Counted from the stretch's first letter, positions 49,373 through 58,288 are shown. The stretch: DNA of 64,000 nt from CAVPTL01 sp963708725 (GCA_963708725.1 CAVPTL010000008.1:558001-622000), one strand, 5' to 3'. Made by a program: numbers and translations. The notes: generated by a model not told the origin, from the letters alone.

Positions 49373-50635
49373 GTGACCACCGAGCGCTCCGAGCGTCTGT
49401 ACGCCGAGGCGGTGCGGCTGATTCCCGGCGGCGTGTCGAGTCCCGTTCGGGCGATGCGCTCGGTTGGCCGCGACTATCCGCTGTTCGTGGCGCGCGGCGA
49501 AGGCGGCTGGCTGTTTGATGTGGACGGCAACCGATATGTCGACTGGGTGCTGTCGTGGGGGCCGCTGATCGCGGGCCACGCACATCCGAAAGTGGTCGAA
49601 GCGGTGACCGCGGCCGCCGCCCGCGGCTCGACCTTCGGAGCGCCGACCGAGGTCGAGCTGGAGCTCGCTCGGGAGGTTGTGGCGGCGGTGCCGACGCTCG
49701 AGATGGTGCGGTTCGTCTCCTCTGGGACCGAGGCGGTCATGAGCGCGGTTCGACTGGCGCGAGCGTTCACCGGTCGCAACAAGATCTTGAAGTTCGTGGG
49801 CGGCTATCACGGGCATGTGGATGCGTTGCTGGCCGAGGCCGGATCGGGCCTCGCCACGCTCTCGATCCCCTCCACCCCGGGAGTCCCTGCGGCGGTCGCG
49901 GCCGACACGCTTCTGTGCCAGTACAACGACCTGGCCGCGGCCCGCGCGCTGGCCGAGAGCTTTGGTGACGATCTGGCCTGCGTGATCGTCGAACCCGTCG
50001 CCGGCAACATGGGCGTGATCCCCGCCGAGCCGGGATTCCTCGAGGGCCTGCGCGCGATCTGCAACGGCACCGGTGCACTCCTGATCGCCGATGAGGTGAT
50101 CACCGGCTTTCGGGTCGCCTACGGAGGGGCCCAGGAGCGACTGGCGCTGCGGGCCGATCTCACCTGTCTGGGCAAGATCGTCGGCGGCGGCCTGCCGGCC
50201 GCGGCCTTCGGCGGCCGAGGCGACGTCATGAGCCGCCTGGCCCCGCTTGGCGACGTGTATCAGGCGGGCACGCTTGCCGGCAACCCGCTGGCGATGGCCG
50301 CCGGCCTGGCCACGCTCGAGCTGCTTCGAGAACCAGGGGCATACGAACGGCTGGAGCTGGTCTCGGCCGCCTTGGCCGACGGTCTGGCCGGGCCGGGAGT
50401 GACCGTAAACCGGGTCGGGGCGATGCTCACGGCGTTCAACCACCCCGGACCCGTTCGCTCGTTCGCCGACGCAGCCGCGTCGGACACCGCCCGCTACGCC
50501 GCCTTCCACGCTCACATGCTCGAACGTGGCGTCTACCTGGCGCCGTCACAGTTCGAGGCGGCCATGCCTTCGCTGGCACACACCGACGAGCAGATCGAAC
50601 TCACGATCACCGCCGCGGCGGAGTTCTCGGGATGA
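49373..50635 (+). CDS. hemL: glutamate-1-semialdehyde 2,1-aminomutase
   Basis: 420 residues from GTG 49373 (TTERSERLYAEAVRLIPGGVSSPVRAM); an ATG at 49355 overlapping hemB would add six residues. PLP-dependent aminotransferase fold: FVSSGTEAVMSAVRLAR, GGYHGHVDALL, LIADEVITGFR, and the PLP Lys in CLGKIVGGGLPAAAFGG. It makes 5-aminolevulinate in the C5 pathway. hemA is not nearby. The stop overlaps the next ATG (ATGA). Confidence 0.95.
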   Translation: MTTERSERLYAEAVRLIPGGVSSPVRAMRSVGRDYPLFVARGEGGWLFDVDGNRYVDWVLSWGPLIAGHAHPKVVEAVTAAAARGSTFGAPTEVELELAREVVAAVPTLEMVRFVSSGTEAVMSAVRLARAFTGRNKILKFVGGYHGHVDALLAEAGSGLATLSIPSTPGVPAAVAADTLLCQYNDLAAARALAESFGDDLACVIVEPVAGNMGVIPAEPGFLEGLRAICNGTGALLIADEVITGFRVAYGGAQERLALRADLTCLGKIVGGGLPAAAFGGRGDVMSRLAPLGDVYQAGTLAGNPLAMAAGLATLELLREPGAYERLELVSAALADGLAGPGVTVNRVGAMLTAFNHPGPVRSFADAAASDTARYAAFHAHMLERGVYLAPSQFEAAMPSLAHTDEQIELTITAAAEFSG

Positions 50636-51012
50636 CCGTGCTCGCCGAGGTCGCCTCGCGCACCGCCGCCGCGAGTCCGCTGTGGCGCGACGCGCTTGTG
50701 CGCGACGACGCCGAGCCGCGGTTTGCCGAGCGCTGCCCGCAGCGCCACCTGCTCGGGGTGGAGATGATCTATGAGGGTCACCTGCTGCATCGGGGCCGTT
50801 CGCGATTGTTCTCCCAGGCCGACCCCGACCTTGCGCTGCTCACCGGTGACCACCTGTACGCGGCCGGGCTGCGTGAGATTTGCGCCACCGGGGACAGCGC
50901 CGCGGTGGCGGCTCTCGCCGAGCTGATCGCGGCCTGCGCGCGCGACCTCGGCGCGGGTGTGTCGGATGCCGACGAGACGCGCTGGGACGAGACCGTGGCA
51001 GGGCTCACCTAG
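50632..51012 (+). CDS. unknown protein in heme-menaquinone operon, weakly polyprenyl-synthase-like
   Basis: 126 residues, mostly helical, coupled to hemL (ATGA) and directly abutting the UbiD-type gene. One block, EGHLLHRGRSRLFSQADPDL then ALLTGDHLYAAGL, resembles the region after the first aspartate motif of trans-polyprenyl synthases; the synthase at 56769 reads RRGIPTVWHEHGPTLATATGDHLFARAF. The DDxxD motif itself is missing (YEGHL in its place). It could be a non-catalytic subunit, as in two-component heptaprenyl synthases, or unrelated. Confidence 0.6.
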   Translation: MTVLAEVASRTAAASPLWRDALVRDDAEPRFAERCPQRHLLGVEMIYEGHLLHRGRSRLFSQADPDLALLTGDHLYAAGLREICATGDSAAVAALAELIAACARDLGAGVSDADETRWDETVAGLT

Positions 51013-52458
51013 ATGGCGTTCGCCGACCTTCGCGACTGGCTCGATGCCCTGCGATCGGCGGGCGAACTCCACGAGGTCACCGCCGAGGTCGATCCGTACC
51101 TCGAGATCGCCGAGATCACCGACCGCGTGACCAAAGCCGAGGGCCCGGCGCTGCTGTTCACGAACGTCAAGGGCTCTGACATGCCGCTGGTGATCAACCA
51201 GTTCGGAACCGAGCGCCGGATGTGCATGGCGCTTGGCGTGGACAGCCTCGACGAGCTGAGCGAGCGGGTGGCGCAGGTGCTCGAGATGGCCCCGCCCGAG
51301 GGCATGATGGACAAGATCCGCGCGTTGGGGAAGCTCAAGTCGCTGGCTGACTCGCGGCCCAAGGTGGTCAGTTCCGGGGTGTGTCAGCAGATCGTGCTCG
51401 ATCCGCCGTCGCTCGACGGGCTGCCGATCATGACCTGCTGGCCGCAGGACGGCGGTCCATTCATCACCCTGCCCGCGGTGATCACCAAGGATCCGCGTAC
51501 GGGCATGCGCAACGTGGGCATGTACCGGGTGCAGAAGTTCGACGCCACCACCACCGCCATGCACTGGCAGATCCACAAGGACGCCGCTGCAGACTGGCGC
51601 GGGATGGGCGAACGGATGGACGTGGCGATCGCCCTGGGTGTCGATCCGATCACCGCCTACTCGGCCTCGGCGCCGCTTCCCAAGCACATCGACGAGTTCA
51701 TGATGGCGGGTTTCCTGCGAGGCTCGCCGGTCGAGCTGGTCAAGGCCAAGACGGTGGATCTCGAGGTGCCCGCCCGCGCCGAGATCGTGATCGAGGGCTA
51801 TATCCAGAAGGGCGAGCTGCGCGACGAGGGCCCGTTCGGCGACCACACCGGCTACTACACCCCGGCCGAGCCGTTTCCGGTGGTCCACGTGACCGCCGTG
51901 ACGATGCGCCGAGACGCGATCTATCCGTCGATCATCGTGGGCGTGCCGCCCCAGGAGGACGTGTGGCTGGGGAAGGTCACCGAGCGCCTGTTCCTGCCCG
52001 CGGTGCGGATGACGATGCCCGAGGTGGTCGACTACGACCTGCCGTTCGCGGGCGCGTTCCACAATCTCTGCATCGTCTCGATCCGAAAGGCCTACCCGGG
52101 CCATGCTCGCAAGGTCATGCACGCAATCTGGGGCACCGGCCTGCTGTCGCTGACCAAGGGCATCGTGGTGGTGGACGAGGGAATCGACGTGCACGACTAC
52201 GCCCAGGTGATGTGGCAGGTCGGCGCCAACGTGGATCCCGCGCGTGACGTCGAGCTGAGCCACGGCCCGCTGGATCATCTCGACCATGCTCCGTCGCGCC
52301 AGTTCGTGGGTGGGAAGCTCGGGATCGACGCGACCGCGAAGTCCCCGGGGGAGGGGTACGAGCGCGGCTGGCCCGACATGATCGAGATGACCCCCGAGGT
52401 TCGGGACTCGGTCACCGCGCGGTGGGCCGAGCTCGGTCTGCCCCGCACCGATGGCTGA
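51013..52458 (+). CDS. UbiD-family decarboxylase (menaquinone/futalosine pathway type)
   Basis: 481 residues starting right after the previous stop. Prenylated-FMN decarboxylase fold: AFADLRDWLDALRSAGELHEV at the N-terminus, NVGMYRVQKFDATTTAMHWQIHKDAA (Mn/prFMN binding), then the E-R-E region in GPFGDHTGYYTPAEP and C-terminal KGIVVVDEGIDVHDYAQV. With ubiX and mqn genes close by, decarboxylation of a 1,4-dihydroxy-6-naphthoate derivative in menaquinone synthesis is the likely role. Its cofactor comes from UbiX (55490). Confidence 0.88.
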   Translation: MAFADLRDWLDALRSAGELHEVTAEVDPYLEIAEITDRVTKAEGPALLFTNVKGSDMPLVINQFGTERRMCMALGVDSLDELSERVAQVLEMAPPEGMMDKIRALGKLKSLADSRPKVVSSGVCQQIVLDPPSLDGLPIMTCWPQDGGPFITLPAVITKDPRTGMRNVGMYRVQKFDATTTAMHWQIHKDAAADWRGMGERMDVAIALGVDPITAYSASAPLPKHIDEFMMAGFLRGSPVELVKAKTVDLEVPARAEIVIEGYIQKGELRDEGPFGDHTGYYTPAEPFPVVHVTAVTMRRDAIYPSIIVGVPPQEDVWLGKVTERLFLPAVRMTMPEVVDYDLPFAGAFHNLCIVSIRKAYPGHARKVMHAIWGTGLLSLTKGIVVVDEGIDVHDYAQVMWQVGANVDPARDVELSHGPLDHLDHAPSRQFVGGKLGIDATAKSPGEGYERGWPDMIEMTPEVRDSVTARWAELGLPRTDG

Positions 52459-53149
52459 GCTGCTCCAGACGGTCCGCAGCGGCCTGAAGGCAGTCGCCGA
52501 TCCCAGCCGCGCCCCCGGCATGCAGGCCTACATGAAGTCCGAGATGCCCTACCTCGGCGTGATGAGCGAGCCGTGCCGGCGCGTGTTCAAGCAATCGTTT
52601 GAAGATCTCGATCTGTCCTCGGCCGAGCGATGGCGGGCGCTGGTGCTCGAGCTCTGGCGCGGTGCGGAGTTTCGCGAGGAGCGCTACGCGGCGGTTGCCC
52701 TCAGCGGCGACCCCCGCGCGCGACCGCACCAGGTGCCGGCGGCCCTCAGCCTGTACGAGGAGATGATTGTGACCGGGGCGTGGTGGGATTACGTCGATCC
52801 GCTGGCGTCGCGCCGGGTGGGTGATCTGCTTCGTGATCACCCTGCCGCACTTCGGTCGAGCATGCTCGCCTGGAGCCGCGACCGCGATATGTGGAAGCGG
52901 CGGACGTCGATCATCTGCCAGCTGCGGTTCAAGACAGACACCGATCTGGAGCTGCTCACGGCCTGCATCGAGCCCTCGCTCGACTCAAAGGAATTCTTTC
53001 TCAGAAAAGCGATCGGATGGGCGCTTCGACAGTACGCGTGGGTGGATCCCGACTGGGTGGTGCGGTACGTTGACTGCCATCGGGCGCAGCTGAGTCCACT
53101 CAGCCGACGAGAGGCGCTGAAGAACGTGTCACCGAAGCAGCGTTCGTAA
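52451..53149 (+). CDS. DNA alkylation repair protein (AlkD-like HEAT repeat)
   Basis: 232 residues of helical repeats: MKSEMPYLGVMSEPCRRVFK, then LVLELWRGAEFREERYAAVAL, TGAWWDYVDPLASRRVGDLL, WSRDRDMWKRRTSIICQL and KAIGWALRQYAWVDPDWVVRYV are typical AlkD motifs (Trp and Asp contacting the lesion). It excises bulky or cationic alkylpurines. It overlaps the UbiD gene by 8 bases, so it travels with the operon without an obvious functional link. Confidence 0.9.
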   Translation: MAELLQTVRSGLKAVADPSRAPGMQAYMKSEMPYLGVMSEPCRRVFKQSFEDLDLSSAERWRALVLELWRGAEFREERYAAVALSGDPRARPHQVPAALSLYEEMIVTGAWWDYVDPLASRRVGDLLRDHPAALRSSMLAWSRDRDMWKRRTSIICQLRFKTDTDLELLTACIEPSLDSKEFFLRKAIGWALRQYAWVDPDWVVRYVDCHRAQLSPLSRREALKNVSPKQRS

Positions 53150-53199
53150 CGATCTCGCCGATGTGATCACCGACCGGTACACTGGCCGACCGACGCGGC

Positions 53200-53205
53200 T
53201 AGAAT
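53200..53205 (+). promoter_or_regulatory. -10 hexamer (TAGAAT) of the cytochrome bc operon
   Basis: TAGAAT lies about 30 bases before the Rieske GTG at 53235. Unlike most genes here, a leader with AGGAGGAG Shine-Dalgarno (53225-53232) separates them. Confidence 0.45.
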
Positions 53206-53234
53206 CGCCCCGGACAACCCCAGCAGGAGGAGAA

Positions 53235-53879
53235 GTGGCGGAAACAGAGGGCACCAACCGAGGGCAGTTCTTGACGCTCTCGACGATTGGGCTCGGCGCC
53301 ATGATCGGTGGCGTGATCGGGGTCCCCGCTACCGCGTACGTGTTGGCCCCCGTGCTGCACGAGACGACGTTCGACCCTGTGTTCCTGGGCGATGTCGCGA
53401 GCTTCAACACGGAGAAGGGTTTCGCGCCCACGGCGGCCACCTACATCGAGGACAATAAGCAGCCCGATACCAGCCCAGGGCTCGCGTACGTCCACTTCAC
53501 CGGCAAGAGTGGCACCACCTGGGACGCCGACGACGCCATGTTCATCGTGTTCTCCAATCGCTGCATGCATCTCGGCTGCCCGATTGCCGCGATCCCGTCG
53601 GTCGGCTTCCAGTGCCCCTGCCACGGCGGGGCCTACAACACCACCGGCGCTCGGGTTGCAGGGCCGCCGATCCGCCCGCTCGACCGGTTCGCGTGGCAGA
53701 TTCGCAACAAGAACGAGCTGTGGATCACGCAGCGCTGGAGCGTCGACTTCAACTCCGATGGCCAGATCCACTACTACCAGGTCAAGAGCCCGGGCCAGCC
53801 GGTCACACTGCCGGTGCTGGGTGAGACCGGCGCGAACGTCCTCTATCCGCGCGTGACCTACAAGTACCCCTCGAGCTAA
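53235..53879 (+). CDS. qcrA: Rieske iron-sulfur subunit of the cytochrome bc complex
   Basis: 214 residues from GTG 53235 with a strong AGGAGG site. One N-terminal helix (TLSTIGLGAMIGGVIGVPATAYVL) anchors the soluble domain. The 2Fe-2S ligands are in CMHLGC and CPCHGG, with the typical Pro loop GPPIRPLDRFAW. It carries electrons from menaquinol to heme c. The short single-helix form resembles b6f/bc complexes of Firmicutes and Thermoleophilia more than the three-helix mycobacterial QcrA. Confidence 0.94.
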   Translation: MAETEGTNRGQFLTLSTIGLGAMIGGVIGVPATAYVLAPVLHETTFDPVFLGDVASFNTEKGFAPTAATYIEDNKQPDTSPGLAYVHFTGKSGTTWDADDAMFIVFSNRCMHLGCPIAAIPSVGFQCPCHGGAYNTTGARVAGPPIRPLDRFAWQIRNKNELWITQRWSVDFNSDGQIHYYQVKSPGQPVTLPVLGETGANVLYPRVTYKYPSS

Positions 53880-53883
53880 CCGC

Positions 53884-54594
53884 ATGCCGATCCCCAAACC
53901 CGACGCGAAGCAACTCACCCTCGAGGCGGAGGACTGGGTCGAGTACCGCACCGGGTTCGCCACCCTGATCAAGAAGTTCCTGTTCCGCAAGGTACCGTCC
54001 ACCGGCTGGTACCACACGCTGGGTAGCTCGCTGCTGACCGTGTTCATCATGCAGGCCACGACCGGGATGCTGCTGGCAATGACGTACGACCCCTCCCCGA
54101 GCGGCGCGTACTCGTCGATCCGCTACATCACCGACGTCCAGACGCTCGGCTGGCTGATCCGGGGCATGCACAAGTGGGGCGCCAGCGTGATGGTGATCCT
54201 GCTGTTCCTGCACATGGGCCGCGTGTTCTTCTACGGCGCCTACAAGTACCCGCGCGAGATGACGTGGCTGACGGGTTCGCTGATCTTCCTGTCGGTGATG
54301 GGTATGGGGCTCACCGGATACCTGTTGGTGTGGGACGAGCGGGCCTACTGGGCATCGGTCGTCGCGATCAACATCAACGGCACCGCGCCGGTTCTGGGGC
54401 CCTACATCGCGAAGTTCCTGTTAGCCGGGCCCGTCTTCGGCGGGCAGACAATCTCGAGGTTCTACGCGTTGCACATGCTGATGATCCCGGGATTGATAGG
54501 TGCGCTGATCTTTGTTCACATGTGGCTGGTCGTGAAGCTGGGCGTCACACCCTGGCCGGGCCGCCCAGCGGTTGAAGAGGAGTCCAGCCACTAG
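53884..54594 (+). CDS. qcrB: cytochrome b N-terminal subunit (b6-type)
   Basis: 236 residues with four helices, split-type cytochrome b. Heme-binding His pairs are in GMHKWGASVMVILLFLHMGRVF and RFYALHMLMIPGLIGALIFVHMW. WVEYRTGF and GYLLVWDERAYWASVV complete the quinol-site region. It shares its stop base with the next start (TAGTG), so the complex is made in equal amounts. Confidence 0.94.
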   Translation: MPIPKPDAKQLTLEAEDWVEYRTGFATLIKKFLFRKVPSTGWYHTLGSSLLTVFIMQATTGMLLAMTYDPSPSGAYSSIRYITDVQTLGWLIRGMHKWGASVMVILLFLHMGRVFFYGAYKYPREMTWLTGSLIFLSVMGMGLTGYLLVWDERAYWASVVAININGTAPVLGPYIAKFLLAGPVFGGQTISRFYALHMLMIPGLIGALIFVHMWLVVKLGVTPWPGRPAVEEESSH

Positions 54595-55427
54595 TGGCGG
54601 TTGCGACCCCCCGCAAAGTCATCAATAGGCGAGTTCGGTACGAGGAAGGCTACGCGGCCGACAAGAAGGCCGGGCACGCGTTCTTCCCCGGCGCGATGTT
54701 CCACGACGTGGTCGTGAACCTGCTCGTCGTGCTGCTGATCGTGGGCATGGCGGTGCTGTGGCACGAGACCGCAGGGCCGATCAACGCGGCTCATCCCACC
54801 GGGCAGAACGGAGTGCTCGGGCCGCTGTACGAGACCGTCGCCAACCCCGCCGTCGAGGCTACCGAACCCCGGCCGGAGTGGTACTTCCTGTTCCTGTTCG
54901 AGCTTCTGCGGGTGTTCAAGACGCCGTGGCAGCTGATCTTCGCCACCATCATCATCCCGACGCTGATGATGGTGCTCCTGATCTCGTGGCCGTTCCTCGA
55001 TCGCGGTCGCGACCGCCGGCTCTCGCGCCGCCCGGTCGGCGTGGCGTTCGGACTGACCATTCCCGCCGTGCTGATCGCGCTGACCATGGCGGGCGCGGTC
55101 GCGCCTGGCGCCGGCGGCGGCACGGAGATCACCAACTACCCGGACATCAACAAGCTTCCGGGTACCGCGCTGATCACGACCTATGGCTGCACCAGCTGCC
55201 ACTTCTTCGGTAAGCAGGGAGCGCCGAGCCCGGGTTCGAGCCTGGCGAACGGCTCTGCGATGTTCAAGACGAATCAAGCTCAGATCAAAGCCTGGGTTGG
55301 CGGCGGCGCCAATGCAGCGACCGGCGGCCAGATGCCGGCGTTCAAGATCGGTGACAAGAATTTGTCTGAGATCGCCCAGGTCGTGGCATCGCTTTCGGCT
55401 GGCAAGGTCCTCCCGATCCAGAACTGA
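54594..55427 (+). CDS. qcrC: cytochrome b C-terminal subunit (subunit IV) fused to cytochrome c
   Basis: 277 residues. Three helices with the quinol-oxidation motif RPEWYFLFLFELLRVFKT form the subunit IV half (about 1-165). A C-terminal mono-heme domain contains TTYGCTSCHFFG (CTSCH heme site) and a likely axial Met in GGQMPAFK. The fusion replaces a separate cytochrome c1, as in Gram-positive QcrC-type complexes. Electrons should pass on to the CuA/cytochrome c subunit of an oxidase. A palindrome overlaps the stop codon. Confidence 0.93.
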   Translation: MAVATPRKVINRRVRYEEGYAADKKAGHAFFPGAMFHDVVVNLLVVLLIVGMAVLWHETAGPINAAHPTGQNGVLGPLYETVANPAVEATEPRPEWYFLFLFELLRVFKTPWQLIFATIIIPTLMMVLLISWPFLDRGRDRRLSRRPVGVAFGLTIPAVLIALTMAGAVAPGAGGGTEITNYPDINKLPGTALITTYGCTSCHFFGKQGAPSPGSSLANGSAMFKTNQAQIKAWVGGGANAATGGQMPAFKIGDKNLSEIAQVVASLSAGKVLPIQN

Positions 55428-55453
55428 ATGACGGTGCCAGGCACCGTTATTCA
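55425..55453. terminator. palindrome at the end of the bc operon
   Basis: Arms 55425-55438 and 55440-55453 are reverse complements with one mismatch, centred on an A; the core is GGTGCCAGGCACC. It includes the qcrC stop. It shares the core and the outer TGAAT/ATTCA with the perfect palindrome at 4627-4659, so both belong to one repeat family. Confidence 0.6.
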
Positions 55454-55475
55454 CGAGACCACACGCGCCGGCCGG

Positions 55476-55481
55476 TAGGCT
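55476..55481 (+). promoter_or_regulatory. -10 hexamer (TAGGCT) of ubiX
   Basis: TAGGCT followed by 8 bases and ATG 55490. Confidence 0.45.
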
Positions 55482-55489
55482 CCCTCAGG

Positions 55490-56089
55490 ATGCGAGTCAT
55501 GCTCGGACTGACGGGAGCTTCGGGCGCGCCCTACGCCGCACGAGTCCTCCGCGGGCTGGTCGAGGCCGGCGCGGATGTCGGCGTGGTCGCCTCGGCGGCC
55601 GGCGCCCAGGTCGTCGCGCTCGAGCTGCACAGGAACCGTGACCTCGACTCGACCGGCGCGATCGACCGGTTCGTGGCCGAGAACGGCGGCGCCGACGTAC
55701 GGGTGTGGGGGGCCTCGGACTACCGCGCCCCCTATGCGTCGGGGAGCTCACACACCGACGCGGTGATCGTGTGCCCCTGCTCGATGGCCACGGTCGGCAC
55801 GATCGCCGGTGGCGCCGAGGCCAATCTGATCCATCGGGCTGCGGGCGTTCAGCTGAAGGAGGGCCGCCGGCTTGTGCTGGTGCCACGCGAGACTCCGCTC
55901 TCGGACATCCACCTCGAGAATCTTCTGCGGGTGAAGCGAGCCGGTGCCCGGGTGGTGCCCGCAATGCCCGCGTTCTACCATCTCCCCGAATCGATCGACG
56001 ACCTGATCGACTTCGTCGCGGCTCGGGTGCTCTCGGCCGCGGGAGTGGGTGCCGGATTCAACCGCGCGTGGGGAGAGGATCAGCCGTGA
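55490..56089 (+). CDS. ubiX: flavin prenyltransferase
   Basis: 199 residues: MRVMLGLTGASGAPYAARVLRGL (FMN-binding), ASGSSHTDAVIVCPCSMATVGTIAGGAEANLIHRAA and VLVPRETPLSDIHLENLLRV are diagnostic. It makes prenylated FMN for the UbiD-type decarboxylase at 51013. First gene of ubiX-menG-polyprenyl synthase; its stop overlaps the menG start (GTGA). Confidence 0.95.
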   Translation: MRVMLGLTGASGAPYAARVLRGLVEAGADVGVVASAAGAQVVALELHRNRDLDSTGAIDRFVAENGGADVRVWGASDYRAPYASGSSHTDAVIVCPCSMATVGTIAGGAEANLIHRAAGVQLKEGRRLVLVPRETPLSDIHLENLLRVKRAGARVVPAMPAFYHLPESIDDLIDFVAARVLSAAGVGAGFNRAWGEDQP

Positions 56090-56772
56090 CCGCCGAACCT
56101 GAACAGGTACGCGAGATGTTCGACCGGATCTCGGGTGGCTATGACCGCATGAACCGGTTGATGAGCGGCGGCATGGACGGCCGGTGGCGCCGGTTCACCG
56201 CGGGTGCCGCCGGGGTGACCGCGGGCGACGCGGTGATCGACGTTTGCTGCGGGACCGGCGATCTGTCGCTGGCACTGCTTGATCGGGTGTCGAGCCGTGG
56301 CCGTGTCGTCGGTCTCGACTTCGCCGACGAGATGCTCGACGTGGCCCGCACCAAGTCGAGCATCGTCGAGTGGATCCAGGGTGACGCGCTCGAGCTGCCG
56401 TTTGAAGATGACAGCTTCGCGGCGGCGACCATCGGTTTCGGCATGCGAAACCTGCCCGACTATGCCCGCGGCTTCGCCGAGATGGCCAGGGTCGTTCGGC
56501 CCGGCGGACGCGTGGTGTGCCTCGAGCTGACCGAGCCGCCACGCGCAGTGGCGCCGTTCTCGCGGCTTTGGACCGACCGCTTGGTGCCCGTGCTTGGCCG
56601 ATTTGTCGCCCACGATCCCGATGCCTACACCTATCTGCCGCAGTCCGTGCACCGGTTCCCCGGTGCCGAGGAGCTGGCCGAGATCATGCGCTCGGCGGGG
56701 CTTCAGCGCGTCCAGTTCAAGCGCCTCAACATGGGTGTGATCGCAGTGCATGCGGGCACGGTGAGCGTGTGA
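56086..56772 (+). CDS. menG: demethylmenaquinone methyltransferase
   Basis: 228 residues from GTG 56086. UbiE/MenG family SAM methyltransferase: MFDRISGGYDRMNRLMSGGMD, motif I VIDVCCGTGDLSL, GLDFADEMLDVAR, and the FGMRNLPDYARGFAEMARVVRPGGRVVCLE block. It methylates demethylmenaquinone as the last step of menaquinone synthesis. Coupled on both sides. Confidence 0.94.
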   Translation: MTAEPEQVREMFDRISGGYDRMNRLMSGGMDGRWRRFTAGAAGVTAGDAVIDVCCGTGDLSLALLDRVSSRGRVVGLDFADEMLDVARTKSSIVEWIQGDALELPFEDDSFAAATIGFGMRNLPDYARGFAEMARVVRPGGRVVCLELTEPPRAVAPFSRLWTDRLVPVLGRFVAHDPDAYTYLPQSVHRFPGAEELAEIMRSAGLQRVQFKRLNMGVIAVHAGTVSV

Positions 56773-57734
56773 GCGCGGTCGCCCGGGTGCTCGCGGTCGA
56801 GGGCGCGACCACCTACATTGCCGCGGTCGAGGCGCGGCTCTCGGCCGCGGTCGCCGACGGTGGTGGACCGGTCGCCGACGCGGGAGCGCAGACGCTTCGA
56901 GCCGGTGGCAAGCGGCTTCGTCCGATGCTGACGTACCTGTGTTCGCCGGCGGCGGGTCGTGACCGGCCGGAGTTGGTGGTCGCGGGATGTGCGGTCGAGC
57001 TCATCCACATGGCGACCCTGGTGCACGATGATCAACTCGACCGCGCCCCGTTGCGGCGTGGAATCCCGACCGTCTGGCACGAGCACGGCCCGACGCTCGC
57101 GACGGCCACCGGTGACCACCTGTTCGCCCGCGCGTTTGCTGAACTCGTCCAGACCGGTGACATGATCGCAGTCTCGATTCTCTCGAACGCCTGCTCTGCC
57201 CTCGCCCGGGGAGAGATCCTCCAGCGGGAACAGGCCGGGGATCCAACCATCACCGCCGACGACTACCTCCAACGCTGCCGGCTGAAGACCGGCGAGCTGT
57301 TCTCGGCGGCCGCTCGCCTCGGTGGCCGATTCGGGGGGCTGGATGACCATGACCTCGATCGTCTGGGCGAGTTTGCCCAGGAACTCGGACTCGCGTTCCA
57401 GATCGCAGACGACATTCTCGACTGTGACGGCCAGCCGGACACGACCGGAAAGCCGCTCGGGACGGATCTGCTGGACGCAACCGTCACCCTTCCGCTGCTT
57501 TGGGCCAGTGAGCGTGATCCCGAGGTGGCCGCCGTGATCGCTCGGGGAGCACAGCCCAGCGATGTGCTTCCCACACTTGCCCGGGTGGCCAGATGCGGCG
57601 CAGTTCGCGACGCCAAGGTCGAGGCCGTAAGGCACGCCGATGCAGCCCTCGAGCTCTTGACCGAGCTCGAGGGCCGCCTCGATGCAGACCCACTTCGGCA
57701 CGTTGTGGCCAGCGCCGTCGACCGCCGGGCCTAG
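56769..57734 (+). CDS. polyprenyl diphosphate synthase (menaquinone side chain)
   Basis: 321 residues from GTG 56769. The trans-isoprenyl synthase motifs are GGKRLRPMLTYL, first aspartate motif LVHDDQLDRAPLRRG and second LAFQIADDILD. The GEILQREQAGD segment lies between. It most likely makes the long side chain for menaquinone, given menG just upstream. The residues ahead of the first motif are not bulky enough in an obvious way to set chain length by eye. Ends in a 4-base convergent overlap. Confidence 0.9.
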   Translation: MSAVARVLAVEGATTYIAAVEARLSAAVADGGGPVADAGAQTLRAGGKRLRPMLTYLCSPAAGRDRPELVVAGCAVELIHMATLVHDDQLDRAPLRRGIPTVWHEHGPTLATATGDHLFARAFAELVQTGDMIAVSILSNACSALARGEILQREQAGDPTITADDYLQRCRLKTGELFSAAARLGGRFGGLDDHDLDRLGEFAQELGLAFQIADDILDCDGQPDTTGKPLGTDLLDATVTLPLLWASERDPEVAAVIARGAQPSDVLPTLARVARCGAVRDAKVEAVRHADAALELLTELEGRLDADPLRHVVASAVDRRA

Positions 57735-58213
57735 GGGCCCTGACAGCCGATCTCCGAGCTGGTTGCGGTCGCGAACTTGGCGACCATGGTGAGCGTGGGC
57801 TGAAGCGCCGTCGCGGTGACCTGCGTGCGAAGCCGGTGGTATCCGGCCCCGCAGCCCTGCGTGACCGTGGCGTCGGCGGATGCAGCGCCGATGGCGTTGG
57901 CCGCGGTCGAGCAACGCAGGCTGCGCCATCCATGACCAGGTACGGCAGCCTGGAGGCAGGTGACCAGGGTGATGTGGGCGACACCGATGGCCGTGCCGTT
58001 CTTGAGACACGACGCGAATCCATCGGCGTGACGGAGACCGTGCCCGTTGCCGGTGGGGATTGGAGTGGCGGCGCGAACCGCACACGTCCAATCGCTGCCG
58101 GCCCACGTGACGCGTGCACTCTGGGTGATCGCCGCGGAAGCGATCGTCGTGGTGGCGGCCATCATCGCGACGGCCAGGGACAGGAGCAGGATGGGGTATC
58201 TGAGAGTGATCAT
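57731..58213 (-). CDS. secreted protein of unknown function
   Basis: 160 residues with a clear signal peptide (ILLLSLAVAMMAATTTIASA, cleavage after ASA). The mature part is small, with six to seven Cys (TWAGSDWTCAV, FASCLKNG, LVTCLQ, LRCSTA, TQGCGAG, IGCQG), possibly disulfide bonded, and is Ala/Thr rich. No family was recognised. It sits between the polyprenyl synthase and a kinase-like gene. Confidence 0.65.
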   Translation of the reverse strand: MITLRYPILLLSLAVAMMAATTTIASAAITQSARVTWAGSDWTCAVRAATPIPTGNGHGLRHADGFASCLKNGTAIGVAHITLVTCLQAAVPGHGWRSLRCSTAANAIGAASADATVTQGCGAGYHRLRTQVTATALQPTLTMVAKFATATSSEIGCQGP

Positions 58214-58288
58214 GGCCCCACCGTAGGCGGCTCAGCCGCGCTCGCCGAGCTCTTCGGCGCGAAGCGTTTCACCATCGTTTGGGGACGG

